Below are positions 1-6,770 of a stretch of 18,299 nt of DNA, piece after piece. Position numbers and translations under genes: made by a program. The notes under the pieces were generated by a model that was not told where the DNA came from, made no database searches, and saw only the letters and a program-made list of their open reading frames with translations. The stretch lies in assembly GCA_910578495.1 (NCBI GenBank), contig CAJTRE010000042.1, positions 1-18,299 on the forward strand, in the 5' to 3' direction. Positions within the stretch are counted from its first letter, which is position 1, and every line of letters begins with the position of its first letter. Origin of the DNA: an uncultured Dorea sp. GTDB lineage: Bacteria; Bacillota; Clostridia; Lachnospirales; Lachnospiraceae.

Positions 1-25
1 CAGTTCTTTTATTTTAAAAAAACTG
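1..25. repeat. AT-rich inverted repeat at window edge
   Basis: Bases 1-11 and 15-25 are inverted copies (CAGTTCTTTTA / TAAAAAAACTG) with one mismatch and a 3-base loop. It could be a terminator for a gene to the left or simply AT-rich DNA near a contig edge. No gene is visible in bases 1-43. Confidence 0.3.
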
Positions 26-113
26 GTGTCACATCATTGACTAATGTACAGCATATTATAATACATGTCCGGTATGTGGGTGTAATCTAGATCCGGGTGA
101 ACATTGTGATTGC

Positions 114-395
114 ATGGAGGAACAGCTTACAAATTGTAAGCAGTTGAAAAGGCTGTCTTCTGAAATATTGCAAAAGCAGATTTCGGAAGACTATAAAGGG
201 CAAATGTTTTTTTGTGGAGGCGATGGCATGATACGTGGGTATGATGAATGGAAAACAACGCCGCCCGACGATCCAGTACCCGTTACATATTGCAATCAGT
301 GCGGAGCGCCTCTTTATGAAGGTGAAGCACTATATTGTGTGGATGGTGGGATTTGTGAGAGTTGTTTAGAAGATGGATATAGGAGGATATTGTAA
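114..395 (+). CDS. Phage zinc-ribbon protein, 5' end damaged or unclear
   Basis: From the first in-frame ATG this is a 93-aa protein with a C-terminal CxxC...CxxC zinc ribbon (YCNQCG, then CVDGGICESC, residues about 59-84). The same frame stays open upstream from base 45 and encodes another cysteine cluster, CPVCGCNLDPGEHCDC, directly before the ATG, so ATG 114 is probably not the true N-terminus. An ATG at 44-46 lies one base out of frame; losing one base around 53-60 would give a protein starting MYSIYNTCPVCGC. No Shine-Dalgarno sequence is seen at either ATG. The stop overlaps the next start (TAATG), placing it at the head of the recombination operon. Zinc binding is inferred from the cysteines; no specific role is known. 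Confidence 0.6.
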   Translation: MEEQLTNCKQLKRLSSEILQKQISEDYKGQMFFCGGDGMIRGYDEWKTTPPDDPVPVTYCNQCGAPLYEGEALYCVDGGICESCLEDGYRRIL

Positions 396-1018
396 TGGCT
401 TTAAAATCTTATGATGAGATGAGAAAAGTTAATGTAAAACCTTTTTGTGAAAAAAGAGATGGACTTGATTATTTGAATTGGGCTATGTGTATAGATCTTT
501 TGCATAAGAATGGCGCTCAAAAAGTATACTGGGATCCGATTCCGAATGAAAGAACAGGGAATAGTTTGAGGATGACCGAGGATGTGTTCATAGATAAAAA
601 TGGAAATAAAAACAGATGTTATGAGACGCGGATTCGCGTAATAATTGATGATGATGTTTATGAAATGCAGACGCCTGTTATGAATGGAGCAAACCCTGTA
701 AAAGATAATTCTATGCACCAGTTAAGAGTCTGGAACAGTATGTGTAGAGCGTTTGTAAAGTGTGTGGCTATTCATACGGGACTTGGATTTGATCTGTGGT
801 TAAAAGAAGAATACAACAAGATGGAAGGTGGGATTCCAGAAACTGGAGAAAAAAGTGCCTCAGGCGCGAAAATTAAGACGATCAAGACGTTGTGTATAAG
901 TCATGGGATTGATGGTGACGCGTGGGTAACTGGAAATGGAAAAACATGGGAAACACTTACAGAAACGGAAGCAGCACATATGTTAAAAGCATTGAAAGAC
1001 AGATATGGAGATGAATAA
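395..1018 (+). CDS. DUF1071 single-strand annealing protein
   Basis: This 207-aa protein looks like the DUF1071 family of phage recombination proteins, placed in the RecT/Red-beta/ERF group of single-strand annealing proteins. These coat single-stranded phage DNA and anneal complementary strands during recombination-dependent replication. Visible family features are the N-terminal DGLDYLNWAMCIDLLHKNGA segment (about residues 23-42) and the central run from TPVMNGANPVKDNSMHQLRVW to CRAFVKCVAIHTGLGFDLW (about 93-136). The C-terminal 70 residues are polar and variable, where such proteins often contact SSB or other partners. The start has a good GGAGG at 382-386 and overlaps the previous stop by one base. 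The following NinB-like and nuclease genes support a recombination role. Confidence 0.82.
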   Translation: MALKSYDEMRKVNVKPFCEKRDGLDYLNWAMCIDLLHKNGAQKVYWDPIPNERTGNSLRMTEDVFIDKNGNKNRCYETRIRVIIDDDVYEMQTPVMNGANPVKDNSMHQLRVWNSMCRAFVKCVAIHTGLGFDLWLKEEYNKMEGGIPETGEKSASGAKIKTIKTLCISHGIDGDAWVTGNGKTWETLTETEAAHMLKALKDRYGDE

Positions 1019-1593
1019 TGAAGTTTACCGGAAAATTAAAAGAACCTATCGTTGATTACATAACGGGTAAATTATGCATATTGTTCGAACCATATGAGGA
1101 TTTCCGGCAGGCCTACGAAGAGTTGAAAGATTGTGACAAATTAAGCCTTGAGATTAAACATTACCGGAGAAAGAGAAGTCTAGATGCAAATGCCTATTAC
1201 TGGGTGTTATGCACAAAGCTTGCTAAAGCATTAAAAATATCCAATCAAGAGATTCATAACCAAATGCTTCGACTATACGGACAGCTGGAAATATTTGAAG
1301 GAAAGGCGGCCTATATTACCATACCAGATACAGAACAGGCAGGAAAGAAAGTGGATAATGCAATGGATTATCATCTTCAGCCCACATCACAGGTACGGGA
1401 AGGATGTGATGGCGTTATGTATCGGACATATAGGCTTTTGCGTGGTTCGCATACTTATAGCACAGAAGAAATGGCCAGATTGATTGATGGATTAGTTGGT
1501 GAGTGTAAGGATTACGGGATACCAGATTCAGAGATAGCGTCTCCAGATGAAAAGAGGATATTAGAGGAAAGGTATGGTATTCATTTTGGCTAG
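1018..1593 (+). CDS. NinB/Orf-like phage recombination protein
   Basis: A 191-aa protein resembling the lambda NinB (Orf) family, recombination mediators that bind single-stranded DNA and help load annealing proteins. The hallmark is RRKRSLDANAYYWVL at about residues 50-64, equivalent to the lambda RNRSLDQNRKLW motif. The C-terminal portion also matches in pattern: a helix EEMARLIDGLVGECKDYGI followed by a segment with PDE..IL....Y, like the lambda ELLELI.AFGTERGV..SDEARL region. The N-terminal 45 residues form a likely beta-rich domain. It starts through a one-base TAATG overlap with the annealing protein gene, suggesting translational coupling, and ends with TAG inside the start of the next gene. 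Confidence 0.72.
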   Translation: MKFTGKLKEPIVDYITGKLCILFEPYEDFRQAYEELKDCDKLSLEIKHYRRKRSLDANAYYWVLCTKLAKALKISNQEIHNQMLRLYGQLEIFEGKAAYITIPDTEQAGKKVDNAMDYHLQPTSQVREGCDGVMYRTYRLLRGSHTYSTEEMARLIDGLVGECKDYGIPDSEIASPDEKRILEERYGIHFG

Positions 1594-1879
1594 GCGTTTG
1601 TGTAGTATCTTTACAACAGATATGGATTATTGCATGTATACGGGTAGATATGGTGTGGAACGGCATCACATATTCAGCCACACACCGAGAGAACGTAAGC
1701 TGTGTGAGAAGTATGGATTTATAGCACCGTTGCGGCCGGAATTACATCCAAATGGTGTTCATGCGGGAAAAGAAGCTGCGCATATAGATAAGGATTTGCG
1801 CAGGAAATGCAAGGAATATTATATAGCACATTATGGAACTGAGGAGAAGTTCCGAGAAGAGTTTTTCTACGTTAGTTAA
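1574..1879 (+). CDS. Ref/HNH-like nuclease
   Basis: A 101-aa protein with a His-Me-finger appearance: Cys20 in YCMYTGR, then ERHHIF with His31-His32, and downstream PELHPNGVH with His58 and His63. This order of histidines with a flanking cysteine resembles phage P1 Ref and related small HNH-type proteins common after the recombination genes of Firmicute phages. Ref is a RecA-dependent nuclease in P1; whether this protein shares that dependence is unknown. Its start overlaps the end of the NinB-like gene by 20 bases in another frame; the alternative is a start further in, but ERHHIF must be included. The C-terminal half is rich in charged residues (RRKCKEYYIAHYGTEEKF). Confidence 0.68.
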   Translation: MVFILARRLCSIFTTDMDYCMYTGRYGVERHHIFSHTPRERKLCEKYGFIAPLRPELHPNGVHAGKEAAHIDKDLRRKCKEYYIAHYGTEEKFREEFFYVS

Positions 1880-1937
1880 ACCGGAAGGTTGACTATAAGA
1901 AACAGGTCGTATTGCACGTATTGTATCACAGCAACTT

Positions 1938-1995
1938 GCAGAGAACATTCCAGTTCTGGTAAGTGCCGGAACTGGGGAAAGGAGCAGAGAACATT
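1938..1995 (+). promoter_or_regulatory. Hairpin flanked by 12-bp direct repeats before the replication gene
   Basis: In the 120-base gap before the replisome organizer, GCAGAGAACATT occurs twice (1938-1949 and 1984-1995). Between the copies lies a strong hairpin at 1950-1975 (CCAGTTCTGG, loop TAAGTG, CCGGAACTGG; one G-U pair). No T-run follows, so it is not a normal terminator. The GGAAAGGAG ribosome site (about 1976-1983) sits between hairpin and second repeat, an unusually long 16 bases from the ATG at 2000. It may control translation or bind a regulator; both are inference. Confidence 0.5.
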
Positions 1996-1999
1996 GTAA

Positions 2000-2668
2000 A
2001 TGAGCAATTACATCAAAATCAGCCGGAAACTTTTAGAGTGGGGCTGGTATAAAGATGAACATACAAAAAGTCTTTTTCTGCACTGTTTGCTTAGAGCAAA
2101 TTGGAAAGACGGAGAGTTTAAGAGAGTTGTAATAAAAAGAGGGCAGTTTGCCACATCTATTCCCAAACTTCAAGTTGAATTGGAATTAACTTCGAATGAA
2201 GTAAGGACAGCTATTAAGCATTTGAAGAGCACAGGTGAAATCACAGTCAGAACATACAACAAATTCTCAGTATTTACAGTGGTTAAGTACAATGATTATC
2301 AATGCGAACCACAGGCAGAATCACAGACAGATAACAGTCAAGCCACAGACAAATCACAGTCTATTAACAGTCTATTAACACCAATAGAAGAAGGAAAGAA
2401 GAAAAAGAAGGAAAAAAAGGAAGATAAGAGTAATAGCGGTCGGTTCACGCCGCCGTCTGTTGGAGATGTGGAAAGCTATTGCCTTGAACGTGGCAACGGA
2501 ATAGATCCCGCTGTGTTTGTAGATTTTTATTCTTCCAAAGGCTGGATGATCGGGAAAAACAAGATGAAAGACTGGAAAGCCGCTATGCGTACTTGGGAGC
2601 GAAAAGGTCAGACAAGGCAGGAAGTGACCGCCAAACATGACCGGATAAGCGAGGTGGATAACTGGTGA
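2000..2668 (+). CDS. Phage replisome organizer (DnaD-like replication initiator)
   Basis: A 222-aa replication initiation protein. Residues about 1-100 form a winged-helix region beginning NYIKISRKLLEWGWYKD, with ATSIPKLQVELELTSNEVRTAIKHL as the likely DNA-recognition helices. Residues about 104-150 are a Gln/Ser- and then Lys/Glu-rich flexible linker. The C-terminal segment (about 150-210) has SVGDVESYCLERGNGIDP, FVDFYSSKGW and KMKDWKAAMRTWER, a recurring tail of clostridial phage DnaD-like initiators. Family members bind origin iterons and recruit the helicase loader, which here is the next gene (GTGA overlap). The linker-coding DNA carries a regular repeat array listed separately, the expected place for the origin. 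The ribosome site is distant (16 bases) and preceded by a hairpin. Confidence 0.82.
   Translation: MSNYIKISRKLLEWGWYKDEHTKSLFLHCLLRANWKDGEFKRVVIKRGQFATSIPKLQVELELTSNEVRTAIKHLKSTGEITVRTYNKFSVFTVVKYNDYQCEPQAESQTDNSQATDKSQSINSLLTPIEEGKKKKKEKKEDKSNSGRFTPPSVGDVESYCLERGNGIDPAVFVDFYSSKGWMIGKNKMKDWKAAMRTWERKGQTRQEVTAKHDRISEVDNW
2311..2377 (+). repeat. Iteron array, candidate phage replication origin
   Basis: The motif ACAGNC occurs at 2311, 2323, 2334, 2345, 2356 and 2367; the last five are spaced exactly 11 bases apart, about one helical turn, and the last two units are identical (ACAGTCTATTA). A degenerate ACAC follows at 2378. Eleven is not a multiple of three, so the period is not imposed by a protein repeat. 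A purine-rich, AT-rich stretch follows at about 2387-2432 and could act as an unwinding region. Location inside the initiator gene is common for phage origins. Confidence 0.62.
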
Positions 2669-2976
2669 CAAGGGACGAATTTAAGAATATTGTCAAGGCG
2701 ATGCGAGGGGCATATACAAGATGTCCGATCACTACGCAGCAGGTTTTTGATGAGTGGTATATGCTGCTTGCGGACATGGATTATCGAACTGTGTCAGAAA
2801 ACTTGGTGAGGCATATAAAGACAAACATATACGCGCCAACGGTCGCCGAGCTTCGGAGGGAACGTCCTTTAGGGTTTAACAATTTTACGAGCAGAAATTA
2901 TGACATGAATAAATTGGAGCTTGCCCTTTTGGGAATTCATAAAGTGCAAGGGATTTGTGAAATAAAGGAGGAGTGA
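2665..2976 (+). CDS. G39P-like helicase loader
   Basis: A 103-aa protein resembling the SPP1 G39P (loader and inhibitor of G40P) family, which delivers the replicative DnaB-type helicase to the initiator-bound origin. The N-terminal helical pattern MTRDEFKNIVKAMRGAY, then FDEWYMLLADMDYRTVSENLVRHIKTNIYAPTVAEL (about residues 28-63), is typical: a W-Y-LL-D-DY core and a conserved APT(V/I)AEL end. The rest (64-103) is likely disordered, which in G39P is the helicase-contacting part. It starts with GTG, overlapping the upstream TGA by four bases (GTGA), with GAGGTGG about 8 bases before. No helicase gene is seen in this window, so it probably loads a host helicase or one encoded elsewhere. Confidence 0.72.
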   Translation: MTRDEFKNIVKAMRGAYTRCPITTQQVFDEWYMLLADMDYRTVSENLVRHIKTNIYAPTVAELRRERPLGFNNFTSRNYDMNKLELALLGIHKVQGICEIKEE

Positions 2977-2978
2977 AC

Positions 2979-3149
2979 ATGGCAGTCATACGGAGTATCA
3001 GAGGAGGTTCTGCCGGTCTTAATGAAGAGGACAGGCTTATGTTAGCAGGCCTGCTTGTTAAAGCAGGGTATCAGAGCGTTCCGGGAAATGCAAAGGGAAA
3101 GAAAGAGTATACAGTTGAGTATGAGGAATATGGAGATGACAGGTCTTGA
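2979..3149 (+). CDS. Small phage protein, unknown function (56 aa)
   Basis: A short ORF starting at ATG 2979 with a near-perfect ribosome binding site (AAGGAGGAG, 2965-2973, about 6 bases upstream) and ending in TGA at 3147-3149, overlapping the next TTG start. It encodes MAVIRSIRGGSAGLNEEDRL followed by a short hydrophobic helix (MLAGLLVKAGY) and an acidic C-terminus. The segment LNEEDRLMLAGLLVKAGY resembles a small helix-hairpin often seen in phage accessory proteins, but I do not recognise the family. Strong ribosome site and tight packing argue that it is real. Confidence 0.6.
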   Translation: MAVIRSIRGGSAGLNEEDRLMLAGLLVKAGYQSVPGNAKGKKEYTVEYEEYGDDRS

Positions 3150-3760
3150 GGATAGAGAAGGTGAACCCGGAGGGTTGGTATGACATTCCGGGATATGGTG
3201 GGAAATATCAGATTAATTTTTATGGACGCATTCGCCGGGTGTTCAAGAATGGAAAGTATAAAGAACTTCACCCGTTTATCAAAAAGAGTAATGGGCGGAG
3301 ATGTATCAAGTTAAACTGCAAAGAGCAGGTTGTTATGAAGCTTATGCAGAGGACATTTTTTGGAGAACTGAAAGACGGATATGTTGTATATCACAAAAAT
3401 GGATGTCTTACAGATGATGCGCTAAACAATATAGGAATCACTACAAGAGCTGAACTTGGAAAACTTACCGGAAGGAAGAATCATTGTGAATGCAAGATTG
3501 TGAAATTGGACAATACTGGTGAAATCATAGACTTTTATCGTTCTGCAAGGGAAGCAGGGCGGAAGAATCACATGTCATACCAAACCATTCTGGATAGGAT
3601 CAACGGAAGGGTGAAAGGTTTGTATGCGCCAGACGGCTATGTGTATGTCAAAGACAAGGACGGCGCAATTCAAAAGGCAATCCGCAGGATTGAATTAGAA
3701 AACAGAAGAGAGACCGGTGTGACATTTACAGCCGCACCAGATGTCGTATTTGATTTTTAG
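3146..3760 (+). CDS. NUMOD4/HNH-type homing-endonuclease-like protein
   Basis: A 204-aa protein with the architecture of phage HNH endonucleases. An N-terminal NUMOD4-like segment (EGWYDIPGYGGKYQINFYGRIRR, about residues 9-31) precedes a reduced HNH-like core containing GYVVYHKNGCLTDDALNNI. The usual VDHINGNxxDN is altered: one His is kept, but the leading Asp-His pair is missing, so nuclease activity is doubtful. A NUMOD1-like DNA-binding helix follows (SAREAGRKNHMSYQTILDRI, about 132-151). The start is TTG 3146, overlapping the upstream stop; GTG 3161 after AGAGAAG is a possible alternative. It could be a freestanding homing enzyme or a repurposed DNA-binding protein. The end overlaps the outermost start of the helicase-methyltransferase gene. 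Confidence 0.68.
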   Translation: MRIEKVNPEGWYDIPGYGGKYQINFYGRIRRVFKNGKYKELHPFIKKSNGRRCIKLNCKEQVVMKLMQRTFFGELKDGYVVYHKNGCLTDDALNNIGITTRAELGKLTGRKNHCECKIVKLDNTGEIIDFYRSAREAGRKNHMSYQTILDRINGRVKGLYAPDGYVYVKDKDGAIQKAIRRIELENRRETGVTFTAAPDVVFDF

Positions 3761-3808
3761 AAAAAAGCATTTTGTTGACCTCAACAGAAGGCAAGAAAGG
3801 AGTCGGAA

Positions 3809-3820
3809 CTCTGGCCAGAG
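3809..3820 (+). promoter_or_regulatory. Palindrome between ribosome site and start of the helicase-methyltransferase gene
   Basis: CTCTGGCCAGAG is a perfect 12-base palindrome lying between AAAGGAG (3796-3802) and ATG 3828. Folding it as a CTCT/AGAG hairpin with a GGCC loop would shorten the otherwise long 25-base gap to about 13. It might also be a protein-binding site. No experimental support is available from sequence alone. Confidence 0.35.
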
Positions 3821-3827
3821 TAAAGAC

Positions 3828-6347
3828 ATGTCGGTTCCTTTCGAAACAATGGATTATTTAGAGTTTTTAAAAAGCAAAATAGAGATAGCACCGGAAAGCG
3901 GGTTTGAATGTGCACCGGAGAAAATAAATAAGGCATTAAAACCACATCAAAGAGATGCAGTGGTATGGGCGCTGCGCGGTGGCAGACGTGCATTATTTGA
4001 GTCATTTGGACTGGGTAAGACCGTACAGGAATTGGAATTTTGCAAACAGGCAATAGACCATGAGGGAGGGAAAGCCCTTATCGTGCTGCCATTAGGAGTA
4101 AAGCAGGAATTTACCAAAGACGCAGTAGAGACATTAGGATATGAGAAGCCGGAATATTGCCGGACTATGGCTGAGGCAGAAAGCGCAAAGGGGAATATCA
4201 TCCTCACCAACTACGAGCGGGTAAGAGATGGAGATATCCGGCCGGATTATTTTACTGCAACATCCTTGGATGAAGCGTCTGTGCTCCGGTCATTCGGAAG
4301 CAAGACTTATCAGACGTTCCTGAACAAGTTTAAGAATGTCCCGTACAAGTTAGTAGCAACAGCTACTCCATCGCCGAACAGGTATAAGGAATTGATTCAC
4401 TATGCAGGATACTTGGAAGTGATGGATACAGGGCAGGCGCTTACAAGGTTCTTTCAGCGTGACAGTACCAAAGCGAATAATCTCACTTTGTATCCGAACA
4501 TGGAAGATGAATTTTGGTTATGGGTATCGAGCTGGGCGCTGTTTATCACGAAGCCTTCAGATTTGAATGGCTCATACTCGGATAAGGACTATATTTTGCC
4601 GCCGCTTCAAGTCAACTGGCATGAGATAGCGGTAAATTACGGAGAGTCGGTGGAGAAAGACGGGCAGATGTCTCTTTTTACGGACGCGGCAGCAGGACTC
4701 AAAGAAGCGGCGGAAGTGAAAAGGAATAGTATTGATGTGCGCGTACAGAAGATGAAAGAGATTGTGGAGAAGTCACCGGCAGAGCATTTTGTTCTGTGGC
4801 ATGATCAGGAAGCAGAACGACACGCTGTCAAAAAAGCATTGCCGGAAACAGTAGATATTTACGGTTCACAGGATTATGACACCAGAGAAAAGAGAGTTAT
4901 AGATTTTTCGGAAGGAAGAACAAGATTATTTGCTACAAAGAAATCCCTTTCCGGATCTGGATGTAACTTTCAAAGACATTGCCACCGGGAGATATTCCTC
5001 GGTATTGATTACGAATTTAACGACTTCATACAGGCAGTGCACCGGTGCTACCGGTTTTTACAGACGGAATCGGTAACCATAGACATCATTTACATGGAGT
5101 CTGAAAAGCGTATCAAGGAAGTGTTACTGGAAAAGTGGAATAATCATAATCACATGGTTCAAAAGATGATAGAGATTGTGAAAAAATACGGGCTGTCGGC
5201 AGCAGGAAAGGAAGAGCGGTTAAAAAGGAAGATGGGAGTGGAAATGGTGAAGGTAGAAGGAAAGTGTTATACAGCGGTACACGATGACTGTGTAGAAGAA
5301 ACACGAAGAATGGGAAGTGGCAGTGTAGGATTGATACACACGTCTATTCCATTTGGAAATCACTACGAATACAGTGCAAATTACAATGATTTTGGGCATA
5401 ACAAAGATACGGACCGCTTCTTTGAACAGATGGACTTCTTAACACCGGAACTTCTCCGCGTGTTAAAGCCCGGAAGGGTGGCAGCAGTCCATGTCAAAGA
5501 CAGGGTGTTATTTGGCAATGCTACAGGTACTGGAATGCCGACCATTGAGCCCTTTCACTCAGAGTGTATACGGCATTATATGAAGCATGGATTTCAATAT
5601 TTTGGCATGATTACCGTAGTAACGGATGTGGTAAGGGAAAATAATCAGACGTACCGTCTGGGGTGGTCTGAACAATGCAAGGATGGATCTAAGATGGGAG
5701 TAGGATGTCCGGAATATGTTTTGTTGTTCCGGAAGCTGCCAAGTGACTGCTCGAACGCTTATGCAGACGAGCCGGTAATAAAAACAAAAGACGAATACAC
5801 AAGGGCGCAATGGCAGATAGATGCTCACGGATACTGGAGGAGTTCGGGGGACAGGCTGATCAGCAAGGAAGAACTGCAAGAAATATCTATTGAAAATCTG
5901 CAAGCTGCATATCGGAAATATAGCAGAAGTTCGGTATACGATTATCAAGAACATCTGAAACTTGCGGAAGAGTTAGATAAAAATGGAAGGCTTCCGGCTA
6001 CTTTTATGGTAGTAGCGCCGGGAAGCTGGAACAATTTAGAAGTCTGGGATGATATTAATCGTATGCGGACATTAAATACGACTCAGAGCAGAAGAAGGGC
6101 GCAAATGCACGTATGCCCGTTGCAACTGGACATTGTAGAAAGAATTATCAACAGATATTCGAACGAGGGAGATGTGGTATATGATCCGTTCGGAGGATTA
6201 ATGTCCGTACCTATGACTGCGGTTAAGATGAAACGTTATGGATATGGGTGCGAACTGAATCCAGATTATTTTAGAGATGGAATTGGCTATTTACAGGAGG
6301 CGGAAGCCGAAAATGAGGCGCCGACATTGTTTGACTTTATAAAATAG
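3828..6347 (+). CDS. SNF2-like helicase / DNA methyltransferase fusion
   Basis: An 839-aa fusion (868 aa if ATG 3741 is used). The helicase half has GLGKT (Walker A, residues 61-65), DEAS (Walker B, 148-151), TATP (178-181) and QAVHRCYR (motif VI, 402-409), in correct superfamily 2 order. The C-terminal half is an amino-methyltransferase with the catalytic-type TSIPF (505-509) before the SAM-binding DPFGG (786-790), the order of class beta N4-cytosine/N6-adenine enzymes; Ile replaces the first Pro of the usual SPPF/Y. Between the helicase lobes is QMSLF (280-284), matching the sliding-clamp-binding pentapeptide. I chose ATG 3828 because AAAGGAG precedes it and ATG 3741 has no ribosome site; ATG 3849 is also possible. 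Such fusions in phages probably modify phage DNA against host restriction. No endonuclease domain is seen. Confidence 0.85.
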   Translation: MSVPFETMDYLEFLKSKIEIAPESGFECAPEKINKALKPHQRDAVVWALRGGRRALFESFGLGKTVQELEFCKQAIDHEGGKALIVLPLGVKQEFTKDAVETLGYEKPEYCRTMAEAESAKGNIILTNYERVRDGDIRPDYFTATSLDEASVLRSFGSKTYQTFLNKFKNVPYKLVATATPSPNRYKELIHYAGYLEVMDTGQALTRFFQRDSTKANNLTLYPNMEDEFWLWVSSWALFITKPSDLNGSYSDKDYILPPLQVNWHEIAVNYGESVEKDGQMSLFTDAAAGLKEAAEVKRNSIDVRVQKMKEIVEKSPAEHFVLWHDQEAERHAVKKALPETVDIYGSQDYDTREKRVIDFSEGRTRLFATKKSLSGSGCNFQRHCHREIFLGIDYEFNDFIQAVHRCYRFLQTESVTIDIIYMESEKRIKEVLLEKWNNHNHMVQKMIEIVKKYGLSAAGKEERLKRKMGVEMVKVEGKCYTAVHDDCVEETRRMGSGSVGLIHTSIPFGNHYEYSANYNDFGHNKDTDRFFEQMDFLTPELLRVLKPGRVAAVHVKDRVLFGNATGTGMPTIEPFHSECIRHYMKHGFQYFGMITVVTDVVRENNQTYRLGWSEQCKDGSKMGVGCPEYVLLFRKLPSDCSNAYADEPVIKTKDEYTRAQWQIDAHGYWRSSGDRLISKEELQEISIENLQAAYRKYSRSSVYDYQEHLKLAEELDKNGRLPATFMVVAPGSWNNLEVWDDINRMRTLNTTQSRRRAQMHVCPLQLDIVERIINRYSNEGDVVYDPFGGLMSVPMTAVKMKRYGYGCELNPDYFRDGIGYLQEAEAENEAPTLFDFIK

Positions 6348-6364
6348 AAAGGGAAAGGCTGTGT

Positions 6365-6500
6365 ATGGATTTTAAGCGGATATACAGATGATATTAAATA
6401 TTGTCCGAAGTGCGGAGAAGAGATCAGAGAGTGGCATGGAGATGGAACGGCGGTATGCGGATGCGGGTATCATTTCGGGGTGGTAGAGTGTGAGTGTTAA
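6365..6500 (+). pseudogene. Small zinc-ribbon gene with a one-base frameshift near its start
   Basis: The frame from 6348 to 6500 encodes a clear zinc ribbon: YCPKCGEEIREWHGDG, then a CGCG pair and a final CEC, but no ATG, GTG or TTG exists in that frame. An ATG at 6365 with a good GGGAAAGG site seven bases upstream is one base out of frame and terminates after eight codons at TGA 6389. Removing one T from the TTTT at about 6370-6373 would give a continuous 44-aa protein beginning MDLSGYTDDIKYCPKCG. The zinc-ribbon frame is also in phase with the methyltransferase gene just upstream, separated only by its TAG stop, so readthrough is another route. A real frameshift, a sequencing error or programmed recoding are all possible. 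Confidence 0.55.
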
Positions 6501-6512
6501 GCTGAATCAGAA

Positions 6513-6537
6513 GGAATAGAGAACAAGTCCCTATTCC
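6513..6537 (-). terminator. Hairpin after the minus-strand small gene
   Basis: GGAATAGAGA and TCCCTATTCC form a 10-bp stem with one mismatch and a 5-base loop. On the minus strand it begins at the stop codon of the small gene. No strong T-run follows in either direction, so termination is only possible, not clear. Confidence 0.35.
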
Positions 6538-6680
6538 TCCGCCTCACTATCCGTATCCTGTTGTTTTACAGGCGGAATCAATGAATCTTTGTAAACGGCA
6601 GATTCACGGTTGCCTTCATAGGCATCTTTCGACTGTGTATAGTCAACGATATTTTTGTCAGCAGATAATTTTTCTTTCAT
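6531..6680 (-). CDS. Small minus-strand protein, unknown function (49 aa)
   Basis: The only credible gene on the minus strand. Its ATG (complement of 6678-6680) has AAAGGAGT eight bases upstream on that strand, as good as any site here. The product is very polar: MKEKLSADKNIVDYTQSKDA, then YEGNRESAVYKDSLIPP and an acidic tail ending DTDSEAEE. No membrane segment or cysteine is present, and it is likely disordered. A longer reading extending upstream is possible, but the part before this Met is a low-complexity hydrophobic shadow. I do not recognise the family. Being transcribed against the operon suggests an independently acquired gene; I could not find a convincing promoter for it. Confidence 0.55.
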   Translation of the reverse strand: MKEKLSADKNIVDYTQSKDAYEGNRESAVYKDSLIPPVKQQDTDSEAEE

Positions 6681-6770
6681 AGTGCATACTCCTTTCAGTA
6701 ACAGGGTGTGCAATGAAACGGGAAAATATACGGTTTTAATAAGCGTTAGATGATAAGGAGAGTGCGAAAA

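Noticed and set aside
401..718. 105-aa minus-strand ORF opposite the annealing protein gene
   Set aside because: It lies fully inside a well-supported + strand gene, has no clear ribosome site and shows no recognisable domain.
5559..5954. 131-aa minus-strand ORF opposite the methyltransferase
   Set aside because: A hydrophobic shadow of conserved methyltransferase coding sequence.
6345..6347. TAG reassigned as a sense codon in this phage
   Set aside because: TAG also ends the NinB-like, NUMOD4 and chaperone genes at sensible positions, so general recoding is unlikely.
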